A stretch of 64,000 nt of DNA. Source: Sipunculus nudus (lineage: Eukaryota > Annelida > Sipuncula > Golfingiida > Sipunculidae). Location of the stretch: NCBI GenBank assembly GCA_026874595.1, contig CM049315.1, positions 33,620,164 through 33,684,163 of the forward strand, read 5' to 3'. The notes under the pieces are model-generated. The model was given only the letters and a program-made list of their open reading frames with translations. It did not search any database and was not told the origin of the DNA. Made by a program: the position numbers and the translations under genes. Below, piece after piece: positions 1-9,539 of the stretch. Within the stretch, counting starts at the first letter, position 1, and every line of letters begins with the position of its first letter.

Positions 1-10
1 TTTTTTTCAG

Positions 11-91
11 CGGAAAGCGAACCGCCATCTGGTGTCCAAATATATCATAAACGGTCAAAGCTGGCAGCGTGAAAATCAGTTGCTTCTTTAG
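11..91 (+). CDS. possible terminal exon of a gene entering from the left
   Basis: The window opens with a T-run ending in CAG (positions 1-10), which fits a splice acceptor. It is followed by 26 open codons (beginning RKANRHLVSKY) and a TAG at 89-91. The other two frames close earlier. A GTAAGA at about 119-124 could instead be a donor, but no frame stays open to it, so this is either a last coding exon or 3' UTR. The protein is not recognised. The upstream gene lies outside the window. Confidence 0.25.
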   Translation, partial: RKANRHLVSKYIINGQSWQRENQLLL

Positions 92-237
92 AAGCGCAAG
101 ATATCCGCTGCCTCGGGAGCGTAAGAAAACCTAGAGTTTTGCAAATTATATATGAAACTAGTGTCTAATATATTTCCTTGAATGTTTAACATATTTTCAA
201 ACCGCCGTCAGGTGTTGATATAGGCTTTGTCATTTCA

Positions 238-283
238 GACAACGAACAGCAGCGCAGCTCGGTGACCATGGTTATGAACCTTG
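238..283 (+). CDS. possible small internal exon
   Basis: A pyrimidine stretch ending in TTTCAG precedes 238, and CTTG|GTGAGTGTG follows 283, a good donor. The 46 bases between them are open in the frame reading NEQQRSSVTMVMNL. It could belong to the same gene as the candidate exon at 11-91 by alternative splicing, or be chance. No homology is recognised. Confidence 0.2.
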
Positions 284-1603
284 GTGAGTGTGTACCAATA
301 ACGTTGTGTGCCTGATAGAACCGTTGTGGTAGCGTTATTAAATATTTAAACCGATATGCTGGAAAACAGAATTTGGCGTTTCATTTTAAGGTCCTGATAT
401 ATATTTTATTTGTGTATCCAAAACGTTTTATCACTGTGAAAGTTTTTTGTCTCTTAAAATGCCGTGCTGGAGCTATATTAGGGGGTATATAACTGAGGTA
501 TATAATGTAATAAGCAACTAAATCATAATAATGTATGTTATAACTATTTCAGTACATAATTTATGTGGTGTACAAATTCCATAATATGAATGGTAAAAAA
601 GCAATTTTATATGATTCTATAGTAATTTCATCAACCAACTTATCCAATTGTGGATGAAGTCCAACCGGCGTCCAGTTTCTTCAGAAGGCAAATTATAAAC
701 GTCAGATGGGAAATTATTTTAATCGTCGAAATAAAAAAGCATTGATTATTATAAGATAATATCTAAAAAAGGACAACAGTTCTGAATCTACAGAGTTAGG
801 GGCAGTGTTTGATTTGCTAATAACGTGGACGCGAATATCAGGCCTGAGGTCCGAGAGTGTAAATGTTTGAACTTGTAGCAGTCACTGACAATCCCGGCTG
901 CCTCAAATAAACCCGTCTGTTATGTAAACACTGAGCAGACAACTGGAGCTTACATTTTACTAAAATGCAAAATCATATAATGACACGAATGTTAATCCCA
1001 TGATAAAATAATAAAGATATAAATAGAAGAGAATCAATTTTACAGGACGCTCTAAATTCTGATGGGACTCTCAACCAATTTGGCATGAGCATCTATGACT
1101 CAAATTTTCTTCCTATTAAACGTCCTGTACAATTTACGTTTCAGGTAAAACCTTATGTGCTTCATTCAAGGTGTTTTATATGTTTAGTATAACCTAATTA
1201 AACATTGATAACAGGGTACCTGTTGCCCAGACCTTAATATATGTTAATTATTTATTACCTAATGGAATAAGTAAAAAGATTAACACATACAACATCTTAC
1301 TTTCCCATCCTTTTAACTCGTGGTTGCATATTGTGTTGCTAGCATGCACGTTACATGACGGTTACAAAAAGTTGTGTACTACAGGTGTTCACTCAACATG
1401 AGTACTGATATATTTAAAAAAATCCTAAGTGAAGCTTAACTATGACCCTTAACAATGGTCTTCATGCTAAACTATATTTGGGAACATATGTTAGGTCTAT
1501 TTTTGTTACAGAAACTCTAATTTCTCAACAATCGGTGAATGAGCCGCGTTTTTATTTGACATGTTTATAGAGAACGTATCCTTTATGTTTGCACTGACCC
1601 ATA

Positions 1604-1667
<64 letters not shown>

Positions 1668-2429
1668 CTGTACGTTATAAGCAAATCGGAGCAATGTGAA
1701 TTTCAAAATCGTAAACAGCCGGTGAAAAAAAAAATATTGATATGACCTTTCGGACAAGCATTGGCAGGAACATTCAAGACTTTAAAAATTTACATATGAT
1801 TGCATATGGAATGGAAGAAAAAAAAAGAAAATAGAAGTTAATGTCCTCGTCAGTAACTATATGAGAAATGTGGTATTACAAAATTATTTTGGGCAACACG
1901 AGTAAATATGCACTTACACCTAATCTTTATCTTAACCTTTATGTAAATGTTTGGCATTCTGTTATTTTTGGGGAACAATTAAGTGGAAAGGTAATAAAAA
2001 ATCTTGGAAACATAGGGATAGATGGTAAATCAGTATACTATCATTTTCTTGATAAGCTTAGGACAAAATAAATTCTAGATCTGCACAATAATAAAGGTGA
2101 AACCAGAAAAATTACTGATATTAAATCATAGTTAGGATTACAGCTAGTTTCCTATCCACTGGATAACATTGCAAAGGAATATACAAAAGGATTTGGGGAT
2201 CAAGGTTCTCACAGAAGTTGAGACAAACATGAGGCCCATGGGTCATGACTCCCAGCTGAAAATGACACACTGGTGATGCATGTATTAATTATTTATGTCA
2301 TAATTAAGTAAAATATATTTGTTATTGAAACTTGCACAATGGGTATAATGACTTCCAGAATGCTTAAATCATGCTTTTTGTCCTTTGTTTTTGGAAAAAT
2401 AGGTTAGTGAACTTATTCAGGGTGACCAA
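284..2429. other. non-coding stretch without a recognisable gene
   Basis: AT-rich sequence with stops in all frames and only short open frames (the longest about 70-80 codons, without homology or splice logic). The one structured element is the TA/TG microsatellite at 1606-1667. Confidence 0.6.
1606..1667. repeat. (TA)n(TG)n microsatellite
   Basis: About 20 AT dinucleotides run directly into about 11 TG dinucleotides. The minus-strand open frame through it is only a repeat translation. Confidence 0.95.
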
Positions 2430-3315
2430 GAAGATTTTATCAGGAACTCCCTACATGCTATGTTAGACGTTTCTACGTCCGATTGCTACGATTTGTGAGC
2501 GTCTGATTAACATACTGTCACACTGCTTGCAGAAAATAGGTTCCAGTGACTTCATTTCAGGTTTCCAAATAATTTTTACTGGGTCCTCCCTGGATCTTAA
2601 TTAAATTAGAAGTCTAGGTCTTAACTGTTGTAAATCGTACAAATATATCTTATAGGGTGCTCAAATCATGATCTTTAACATATTTTGCAGAATATTGGTC
2701 AAAGTGATCTTATTTCAGATGTGTTAGCAAATTTACAATAACCTCCCTTCACATCAAGAAAGACGTTTCTACATCCAGTAGTTAAGATTTGTTCCATATC
2801 TGACTTTCTGATTGTATTAAATTAGGTTTTCCGCTTAGATCCACAGACTATCATGCCCTTATCTCAGGTGTTGAAGGAGATTTGCCAAGGTCATCCTTGA
2901 ATTTAAAGTTAGAAGGTTCTAGATCCATTGATTTGTGCCGATCTGACTTTCACAATGTTAAAATATTTTTTTTTCTATAGCTCACAGAATATAGACCACT
3001 GTGACCAAATTCCAGGATGCAAAAACAAACTTGCCAAGGACACCCCTGGATGTCATATTGCAAGAATCTAGGTCAAACAGTAAAGTTTTGTGTCCTTTGT
3101 GCTTAAAATTAAGTTTTTGGCCGGTAGCTCGCAGAATTAAGGTTACCATGACCTAATTGCAGGTTCCCATGGAGATTTGCCCAAGACTTTCTTGGATGTT
3201 CTATGTGACAATGGTGCTTATAATCTTACATTTCACCAGTAGCTCAGGTTTCCAAAAAGATTTGCCAAGAACCTCCCTGGTTGTCATGTTAGAAGATTCA
3301 AGGTCTAACAGTTAC
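2430..3315. repeat. old divergent tandem repeat, period about 145-160 bp
   Basis: A block containing GATTTGCCAAG..CTCCCTGGATGTC..AAG.TTCTAGGTC recurs at about 2436, 2570, 2733, 2876, 3030, 3173 and 3256. Shared linkers such as TAGCTCACAGAAT, CACTGTGACC and GCAGGTTTCC lie between blocks. Spacing is about 134-163 bp apart from a shortened last unit. The units are heavily diverged, so the array is old. No coding potential is seen. Confidence 0.6.
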
Positions 3316-4183
3316 GGTTTTGCATGTTGACATCAACACTACTTAATTTTAAGTTCCCTGAATGGAGAAAATGCGTAAAAATTAGAAACAATAAAGTTTC
3401 TAGTAACCAGTCTTCGGGAGCTTATGAAACACAACATGATCAAAATGCATGGAAAGCATTTTGGTATTCAATGGGCTCGTTATTCAGATACGGTTTCAAT
3501 TTTTTAATTATTCTGGAGTGTATACCGTTATCGTGGTGACCCAAGTTGTAAGACAGAGGCAGCATGCACATTGTTGCCTTTGGGCTTTCAAAGACTTATT
3601 CAACAACATATGTGCTTGATCTAGAAAACACTACGTTCACTAAACTCGCTCTGTGTTTGGGTAAAACAATCTCTGCTCTTTTAAAACCTGTGCAGTTCCC
3701 TGGAAGGATGGACCAGGTTCATCTCCGAATTCAAATAATTTCAAACTATAACTAGCCATTTTTGCAAGGTTTATCTTTATTTGTTCATGTTCAACCATGA
3801 AACGTTTTCGGTGTGTTTTTTTTTATCATTGTCACCAAGTCTTTTTTCCATCTTCAATTTCAAATAACTTCTTTTACACGATTATAGGCCGTCATTTGTA
3901 ATTCCAGTGTCAAGGAATGTATCATGGGAATCGATTCTTTAATGTACAATAAATCGGCTCGAAGCCGACCCTGGACAAAGCAATAGTGTACCGTTTATAG
4001 CATGTGTCTGAGAATTTTGCGTCAGAACCAATATGGGTGACCACTTCAGGATATTTAATGAGAAATTTCACGTGTGGTACGAGGCCGGGCACAATCTTTA
4101 CATTCTTGTGAAAGAAAATCTTGGTTTTACAAGAATCACTTTATCATATCTAAGTGTGTAAGGTCCAAATTGTCACCAGAGGA

Positions 4184-5535
4184 CTGTGACTTGGTAATTA
4201 TATTGCATGTTTCAGTAGGAAGAATAACCAGATGATTGTTTTTTTTTTATTTTTTTGTACATTTATATAAAATATAATGTTTAGATGTTAGCGTGAGAAA
4301 TTAGGTTAGACAGCACACGTGCCTCGTTTGATGTTATTTTCAGTACATTTTAATTAGTTGGGAACCGTCTCTGTCTGGACGATCTGTATTGTAACGTTGT
4401 TTAATTCACACATCAAAGGCCGCCGAACACCTGCTTAGTTTCTCAGAGTTTGATCTCTGGAGGCGTGTCCATCGTAATATTCATGTATTTAATAACATGG
4501 GCATACTAGAATGTTATGACTGGCAGGATGACGGTCTGGAGTTCTAAAGTCTGCGTTAATCAGTGTTCGGACAGCTGTGAGATGTCTATAAATGGTAACA
4601 GTCGGTGTCTGAGGAAGGCCACATTGATACATCTGTGCAGATATCGTAACTGCCGACGGACTGGTAATTCGGCTACTTATATCTGTTGTGAGTGCTTCCA
4701 GTAACAGGCCAGGGACATTATTTACCGGCGAATCTTAAGAGGTACTGAGTATCGTTGTGTGGAGACATATTCAGTTACTAAGTATTTATATTAGGTGATA
4801 TTAGCTGTGAATGACATTTGTTCTAAGTTCAGATAGAATAGGCTGTGCGCCTATCAGTAAGTGTTGCGTGAAATGTGGGGCAAACGGGTACTCCAGCGAG
4901 GATCTGTCGGTGGTTGGAGCCCTATGTAGATCCAAGTAAACTAATAGTACTGTGCACCTAATGAGAGCAAACTGTGATGTAGGCGGCTTGCATATCAGAT
5001 GTTACGTGTGTGCGGTGGTCATGTGATCGGGAGCATTGTAAACGGGGGTCTGGGTGGCAGAGCGGTCACACGCTCGGCCCTATCCGCTGGCCACCCGGGT
5101 TCTATATCCGGTGTGGCTATTAGAGTCATTTGTAGTGGCCCGTCCAAGGCCGGGTCATCCGGTTTCCTCCACCGTTACCAACTACGGTGCGCCAATATCC
5201 GAGCCATGTAGAGTCCCTCGTATTAGTTATTATAACTAGCTGTACAATCCACGTAAAATAAATAAAGTTTATATTTAAACAGAGGACTCCCCTGTGTACA
5301 TACAAGTGAACATAACGGACTTAGTATTTTTGTGTTTCTTATTGAACGCCTGTGATCTTCAGTGTTTATATGTATAGAGCAACTCTCCAGAGAAATGTAT
5401 TCTTTTTTATACATTATTTTTTTTAACCAATGTCTGATTCATCTTTTTGGAGTGCATGTATGGATGAGTTTCAGCCGGATTGGTATACCATTTAAAAGAA
5501 CCTGGTCGTTCATACCTTTACGGCTGTGACACAAA
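4184..5535. mobile_element. insertion of about 1.35 kb inside the GT61 pseudogene
   Basis: This segment has no counterpart in the intact gene and interrupts the pseudogene at one point, with AAAT-type sequence at both borders. The ends carry short GTCAC..GTGAC complementarity only. It contains a tRNA-derived SINE-like unit at 5045-5240 and a 62-codon Cys-rich open frame at 4516-4704. No transposase or reverse transcriptase reading was seen, so it is a non-autonomous element or several nested insertions. Confidence 0.55.
5045..5240 (+). mobile_element. tRNA-derived SINE-like element
   Basis: A tRNA-like head carries an A-box-like TGGCAGAGCGG (5055-5065) and a B-box-like GGTTCTATATCC (5098-5109) about 33 bases downstream, the spacing of an internal RNA polymerase III promoter. 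A body with GGCCGGGTCATCCGGTTTCC follows, then an AT-rich tail (ATTAGTTATTATAAC). It does not fold as a full tRNA because the acceptor stem is not matched, so it is called a SINE and not a tRNA gene. Confidence 0.6.
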
Positions 5536-5799
5536 TATAAATATCTCTACATTCCCCACAAGCTGATGCTGGAAATAGAAGAGAGCTATGTCTTTATAGT
5601 TTCTAATTATTATCATACCATCCTCTGTAAGAAATACATCACTCAGAATATTAATACATGTTAACGAGTGTACATCTTCTTGGGTAGAGGGGTCAATTGC
5701 ATCACATATCGAATGGTTGTGATTTACACATGTCTCCATCTGGCCATCTGCACATATTTGAGAATAATAAAGTGATTATGGCTGGATTGAGATCTCAGC

Positions 5800-7380
5800 T
5801 CAAATCTTACACTCATAGTCTGAATCCTTTAATTTGACAGCATGTGGCATCAAAAGAGTTAGAATTTCTTGGATATGATTCACCGAGGCGTTGATCTTTG
5901 CAGGACACTGATTACCGACTGCGGGTATACCGTAATAGCGATGACCCAAGTTGTAAGACAGAGGCAGCATGCACATCGTCGCCTTTGTTTTTTCACACAA
6001 TATCTCAACAACATATGTACCAGGTCTAGAGTACACTACGTTCGCCAAACCCGCCCCATGTGGGGCTAACACAAGGACTGCTCTTTGGAAAATCTGCACA
6101 GAATCCTCGAAAGATGGCGAAGGTTCATCTCTGAATTCAAGAAACTTTAAGCCATGTTTCTTTGTCAGTTCCTCCACGTATGCTTTAATTTGATTATGCT
6201 GGACTAAAATACGTTTTCTGCGGGTTCGTTTGATCATAATGACCATGTCTCTTCTTTTCCATCCAAAGTCTTTAATAATTCCTTTTTCATAAATATGGGC
6301 CGCCATTTGTAGACCAAGTGTCAGGGAAGGTTCCATGGGACTTGATTCCGGGATGTACAATAAATGTGCCCTGATCCGACCCTGCACAAACCTGTTTTTA
6401 TTTATATTGAACCATTTATACCAAGTGTCTGGGAATTCTGCGCGAGGACCGATATGGATGACCACATCTGGGTGTTTAATGAGAAATTCCAAATATGGCG
6501 AGAGGCGAGGCACAATTTCTATATTCTTGTGAAAGAAGTGCCCTGAAAATCTCTGCGTTACAAGAAACACTTCATCGTATGTAGGTGTGTTAGGTCCAAA
6601 TTTTTCTACAGTCTCCACCAGTTCATGCTGGAAATAGAAGTGAGCTATGACAGAATAGTTTCTAAATAGGATAATACCATCCTTTGTAAGAAATACGTCA
6701 CTCAGAACGTTAATATATGTTACAGAGTGTACATCTTCTCGGGCTGAGGGGTCCATTGCATCCCATGGTCTCATATCGGGAAACATTTTATCGAATGGTT
6801 GTGGTTTAAACATTTCATTAGCTGGCCGTCTACACATGTTCCAGAATGTGTGATTATGGCGGGATGGAGGTCTCAGCTTTTCTAGACATAACTCTTCATC
6901 AGCGTGCCATTTGTAAAAACTCTCCAGCATGGTATTGGATTTGCTACTTGGAATGCTCCGGCATATATCTGGTAACTGTTCAGGTATTACTGTAGAATGG
7001 TTTGGTTTTATGATAGGGAGAATGAGAGTAATTACACCTTCCATTTTCATAAATATCTTCATAAAGTCTGACCGGTTAGATAGGATCCTCTCAGGTTGTT
7101 TCAGTGGAAATGAATACTTGATAAACCGTGTTTTCGATAAAAGAAACCTACGAACTTCGGATAACATCCCGTTTAACTTTGCCAAACGTGTTGCTATTGG
7201 TCCATTACCTGGAACTGTTAGTACCTTTTCAATTTCTTTTTTATCAGCAGTTGAAGTTATGTTTTTATTACGCAGAACGTCACATGTGTCTGGTAAGGCA
7301 CGGAAGTTGTACATAATCGACGAAATGTAGCAGGTGACGAGGAGCATGCAAATAAGTCTCTTTCTAAACCGATACATCAT
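5800..7380 (-). CDS. GT61-family glycosyltransferase, type II membrane protein
   Basis: One coding exon of 526 codons. Just upstream, on the minus strand, a T-run ends in CAG (AG at 7388-7387) and is followed by AAGGAC and then ATGATG. A 5' UTR intron is therefore likely, and the start is the ATG at 7380 rather than the upstream in-frame ATG at 7410, which would lie in the intron. The protein has a basic N-terminus (MMYRFRKRL), one signal-anchor segment at about residues 9-25, six N-glycosylation sequons, and the GT61/DUF563 signature LVLAPHGAGLANVVY with its His at residue 441, followed by SRPGTYVVEI. Family members (EOGT, POMGNT2, plant xylosyl- and arabinosyltransferases) transfer sugars in the ER or Golgi. 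The absence of a KDEL-like end and of an FN3 domain argues against both EOGT and POMGNT2. The acceptor is unknown. A decayed copy adjoins the stop codon. Confidence 0.85.
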   Translation of the reverse strand: MMYRFRKRLICMLLVTCYISSIMYNFRALPDTCDVLRNKNITSTADKKEIEKVLTVPGNGPIATRLAKLNGMLSEVRRFLLSKTRFIKYSFPLKQPERILSNRSDFMKIFMKMEGVITLILPIIKPNHSTVIPEQLPDICRSIPSSKSNTMLESFYKWHADEELCLEKLRPPSRHNHTFWNMCRRPANEMFKPQPFDKMFPDMRPWDAMDPSAREDVHSVTYINVLSDVFLTKDGIILFRNYSVIAHFYFQHELVETVEKFGPNTPTYDEVFLVTQRFSGHFFHKNIEIVPRLSPYLEFLIKHPDVVIHIGPRAEFPDTWYKWFNINKNRFVQGRIRAHLLYIPESSPMEPSLTLGLQMAAHIYEKGIIKDFGWKRRDMVIMIKRTRRKRILVQHNQIKAYVEELTKKHGLKFLEFRDEPSPSFEDSVQIFQRAVLVLAPHGAGLANVVYSRPGTYVVEILCEKTKATMCMLPLSYNLGHRYYGIPAVGNQCPAKINASVNHIQEILTLLMPHAVKLKDSDYECKI

Positions 7381-7634
7381 GTCCTTCTGAAAAAAAAATA
7401 TCAGATACATTTGTAGTAAATTTTTTTTTGTTTCAGTATGTTATACATTTATCAGTCATTATTTATTATAAAAAAAAACAAGTGACCCGTCGGTCATGAC
7501 GCTCAGCTGACTTGAACAGTCTGTATTGGTAAAATGTTAGAGTGCTCAAATCACACAAAGATAAGTGATTACTGAGATATTTTATCTAAAGTATGAATTT
7601 CATTCATCAAGAACTAATATGGTAATTTTTTAAA

Positions 7635-8099
7635 TTAAGTCCCCAATATTTCGGAAGCATTGGCCTGGCCGATTTTATTCATTTTTTTCATGGTAATAAT
7701 TTTATATATGCAGTTGATGCACAATGTTTTAATTTTAGGGATGAGTGCAAAATTTTGTTTTGCAGCCCACAACACTAACACAAGTCTGATGTTTTTTGTC
7801 TCGTGTAAAAGGGGCTCCAAGGTGTCATGCGCGAATTGCCGTGCTGTGCTGTGATCATTTCGAAAAAATTCCAATAAATCTTGCCATGGCAATGCAGGCA
7901 ATTTTCTGTTTGACTTGATGTATTTACGTATTGAACCTACTATAATGGGCTTCACATTGAAATCTGGCAATATTTTCACAAAGTAGGAGGGGACCAGTTC
8001 TAAAGCATGAGTTGCATTGAAGAAATGAAGCATAGGCCTTTTACCAAAATGAAACCAAAGCCGTAGCGCGAAAAAAATTCTAGTAGTGCAATAAGCCAC
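7635..8099 (-). CDS. unrecognised 154-codon ORF
   Basis: The longest open frame between the glycosyltransferase and the retroelement. The reading is rich in hydrophobic and basic residues (segments LPWQDLLEFF and LVLVLWAAKQNFALIP) and ends in a short basic stretch KIITMKKMNKIG. It has no signal peptide and no clear membrane span, and I recognise no family. The first codon (ATG at 8099) lies in an AT-rich context, and splice sites cannot be excluded. It could be an exon of a gene, a remnant of a mobile element, or chance; the average composition favours something once coding. Confidence 0.3.
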   Translation of the reverse strand: MAYCTTRIFFALRLWFHFGKRPMLHFFNATHALELVPSYFVKILPDFNVKPIIVGSIRKYIKSNRKLPALPWQDLLEFFRNDHSTARQFAHDTLEPLLHETKNIRLVLVLWAAKQNFALIPKIKTLCINCIYKIITMKKMNKIGQANASEILGT

Positions 8100-8369
8100 A
8101 TATATGTGAGCACTCGACCACTTTTACGGAATTCCCTCATTTATAAGCTGCTTAATGGTTTTTTAAGGGAGAAATATATTGCAGGACATGTTCCTGTTAA
8201 TGTGAGGTTGTGCATACCATGACAGACTTATAAAAATTAGCCACATGATTGGGAAGTTATAGCAGTTGGTAAAATATAAATAAAAGTTTTTGTCATTGGA
8301 TTTTTTCATATTCTTTTATTGATGAAGTCCTTCGTCAGTTTTAATGTCAAATTAAGTTACACTATATAA

Positions 8370-8374
<5 letters not shown>

Positions 8375-8441
<67 letters not shown>

Positions 8442-8442
8442 G
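8375..8442. repeat. (TA)n(GA)n microsatellite
   Basis: About 23 TA dinucleotides followed by about 10 GA dinucleotides. Confidence 0.95.
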
Positions 8443-9539
8443 CTAATTCTGCCTGAGGAAATTTCTCGGACATGTCCTCTTAAAATCTCGGACATGCTGC
8501 AGCATTTTAATCATGCTCAAAATTGATAAGGAAATTTGGGAAGGTGGTGGCACAAGTAGTCAATCATTCTTAGGGATGCCCAATATTAAATCAAAAGTAC
8601 CAGCTCCCATGAAAACTTTTTAAAAAATGATATAAAGGGTCTTATCTATCACATAAAAATATTTATTCACGACCAAACGTATTAAAAACTTTTTATATCC
8701 ACTTTGAATCACGTATGTCACTTTGGCGTGTGCCATTAAACCAGAAAGTGCACTCATGCTGGCCGAATTTACCGAATTATTGACACGGCCGCCAGTACAA
8801 ACAACCTGGGGTTTTCTCTTCGTGCTTACTGATATCATGGATTCTTGAATATCATCTGGACAAATATGGAAATTACCGGTTCATTTAAAGACACATGGAG
8901 CCAATAGAACCGCTCACATGTAGTTTTATTTTCTAGGTCAGTGTAAACAGAACAGCGTGGTGTGAAGCGAGTGACAAAATACTGGCAACGAGATTGGCTA
9001 TTGCTCAAAATAATGTATGGCGCATGCGTATTAGCACCATCCACGTTCTGAATTCTTTACTGTCGCCCAACGTGAACGTTTGTTGAAGCTGTTGGTCAGT
9101 TATCGGAATAACTCGGAGGAAAAGGTGACGTGGTGCAACATGGTTTTCTTGCAACATATTTAGGGTTCAAACACGGGAATGACAGGCGAATCCGAAGACG
9201 AATTCCTGGATGACGCTCTGCCACAAAGCTAGGGGGAAGAATCGGTGTGCTTGCTGACAGTGACACTGTGACAGCGACACGAGGTTTTACAGTGATGTCT
9301 CATGCAAAGCTGTCATCCCGTGTGGCCTCCCACATATAGGGAAGGTGGGGATTGGATGGAAATAACCTGCGGCTTCCTTGTAGTTTATGATTTTTAAGTA
9401 AAAATCCTATAACCAGATGACACACTTAACTTAATTTTGTTTTCAAAGTGGGGAGATGACCTCATGCATATACAACAACCATATGCATGTGTATCTGTAA
9501 CAATGAGTCACTGACTCAGTACTGTATCAGCAGTCTGTG
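8443..9539. other. no gene seen; possibly 5' remains of the retroelement
   Basis: Only short open frames on the minus strand (8620-8838 and 8835-9044), with no recognisable product. The stretch from about 9050 has a more even base composition and precedes the reverse transcriptase remains, so it may be eroded 5' retroelement sequence. No LTR pair could be matched by eye. Confidence 0.4.

Larger units (their letters stand above)
3505..5798 (-). pseudogene. decayed tandem copy of the GT61 glycosyltransferase gene, split by an insertion
   Basis: Two blocks match the intact gene at 5800-7380 in the same orientation. Block 3505-4183 matches its 3' part (compare GATGACCCAAGTTGTAAGAC at 5940 with TGGTGACCCAAGTTGTAAGA at 3536). 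Block 5536-5798 matches the middle part; its minus-strand reading contains DPSTQEDVHSLTCINILSDV against DPSAREDVHSVTYINVLSDV in the intact gene. The blocks would join at the same point of the parent gene, next to GGTCCAAAT, so about 1.35 kb was inserted there. Frameshifts, stops and a deletion of about 26 bases near 5705 make it non-functional. The N-terminal third is missing: the copy ends at 5798, directly against the stop codon of the intact gene. This is a DNA-level tandem duplication followed by decay. Confidence 0.8.

Noticed and set aside
5045-5120. Functional tRNA gene
   Set aside because: The A and B boxes are present, but the arms do not pair as a complete tRNA and a SINE-like body and tail follow.
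7408-7410. Upstream ATG as start of the GT61 protein
   Set aside because: A T-run and AG at 7388-7387 lie between it and the ATGATG at 7380, so it falls in an intron; the downstream start gives a typical basic signal anchor.
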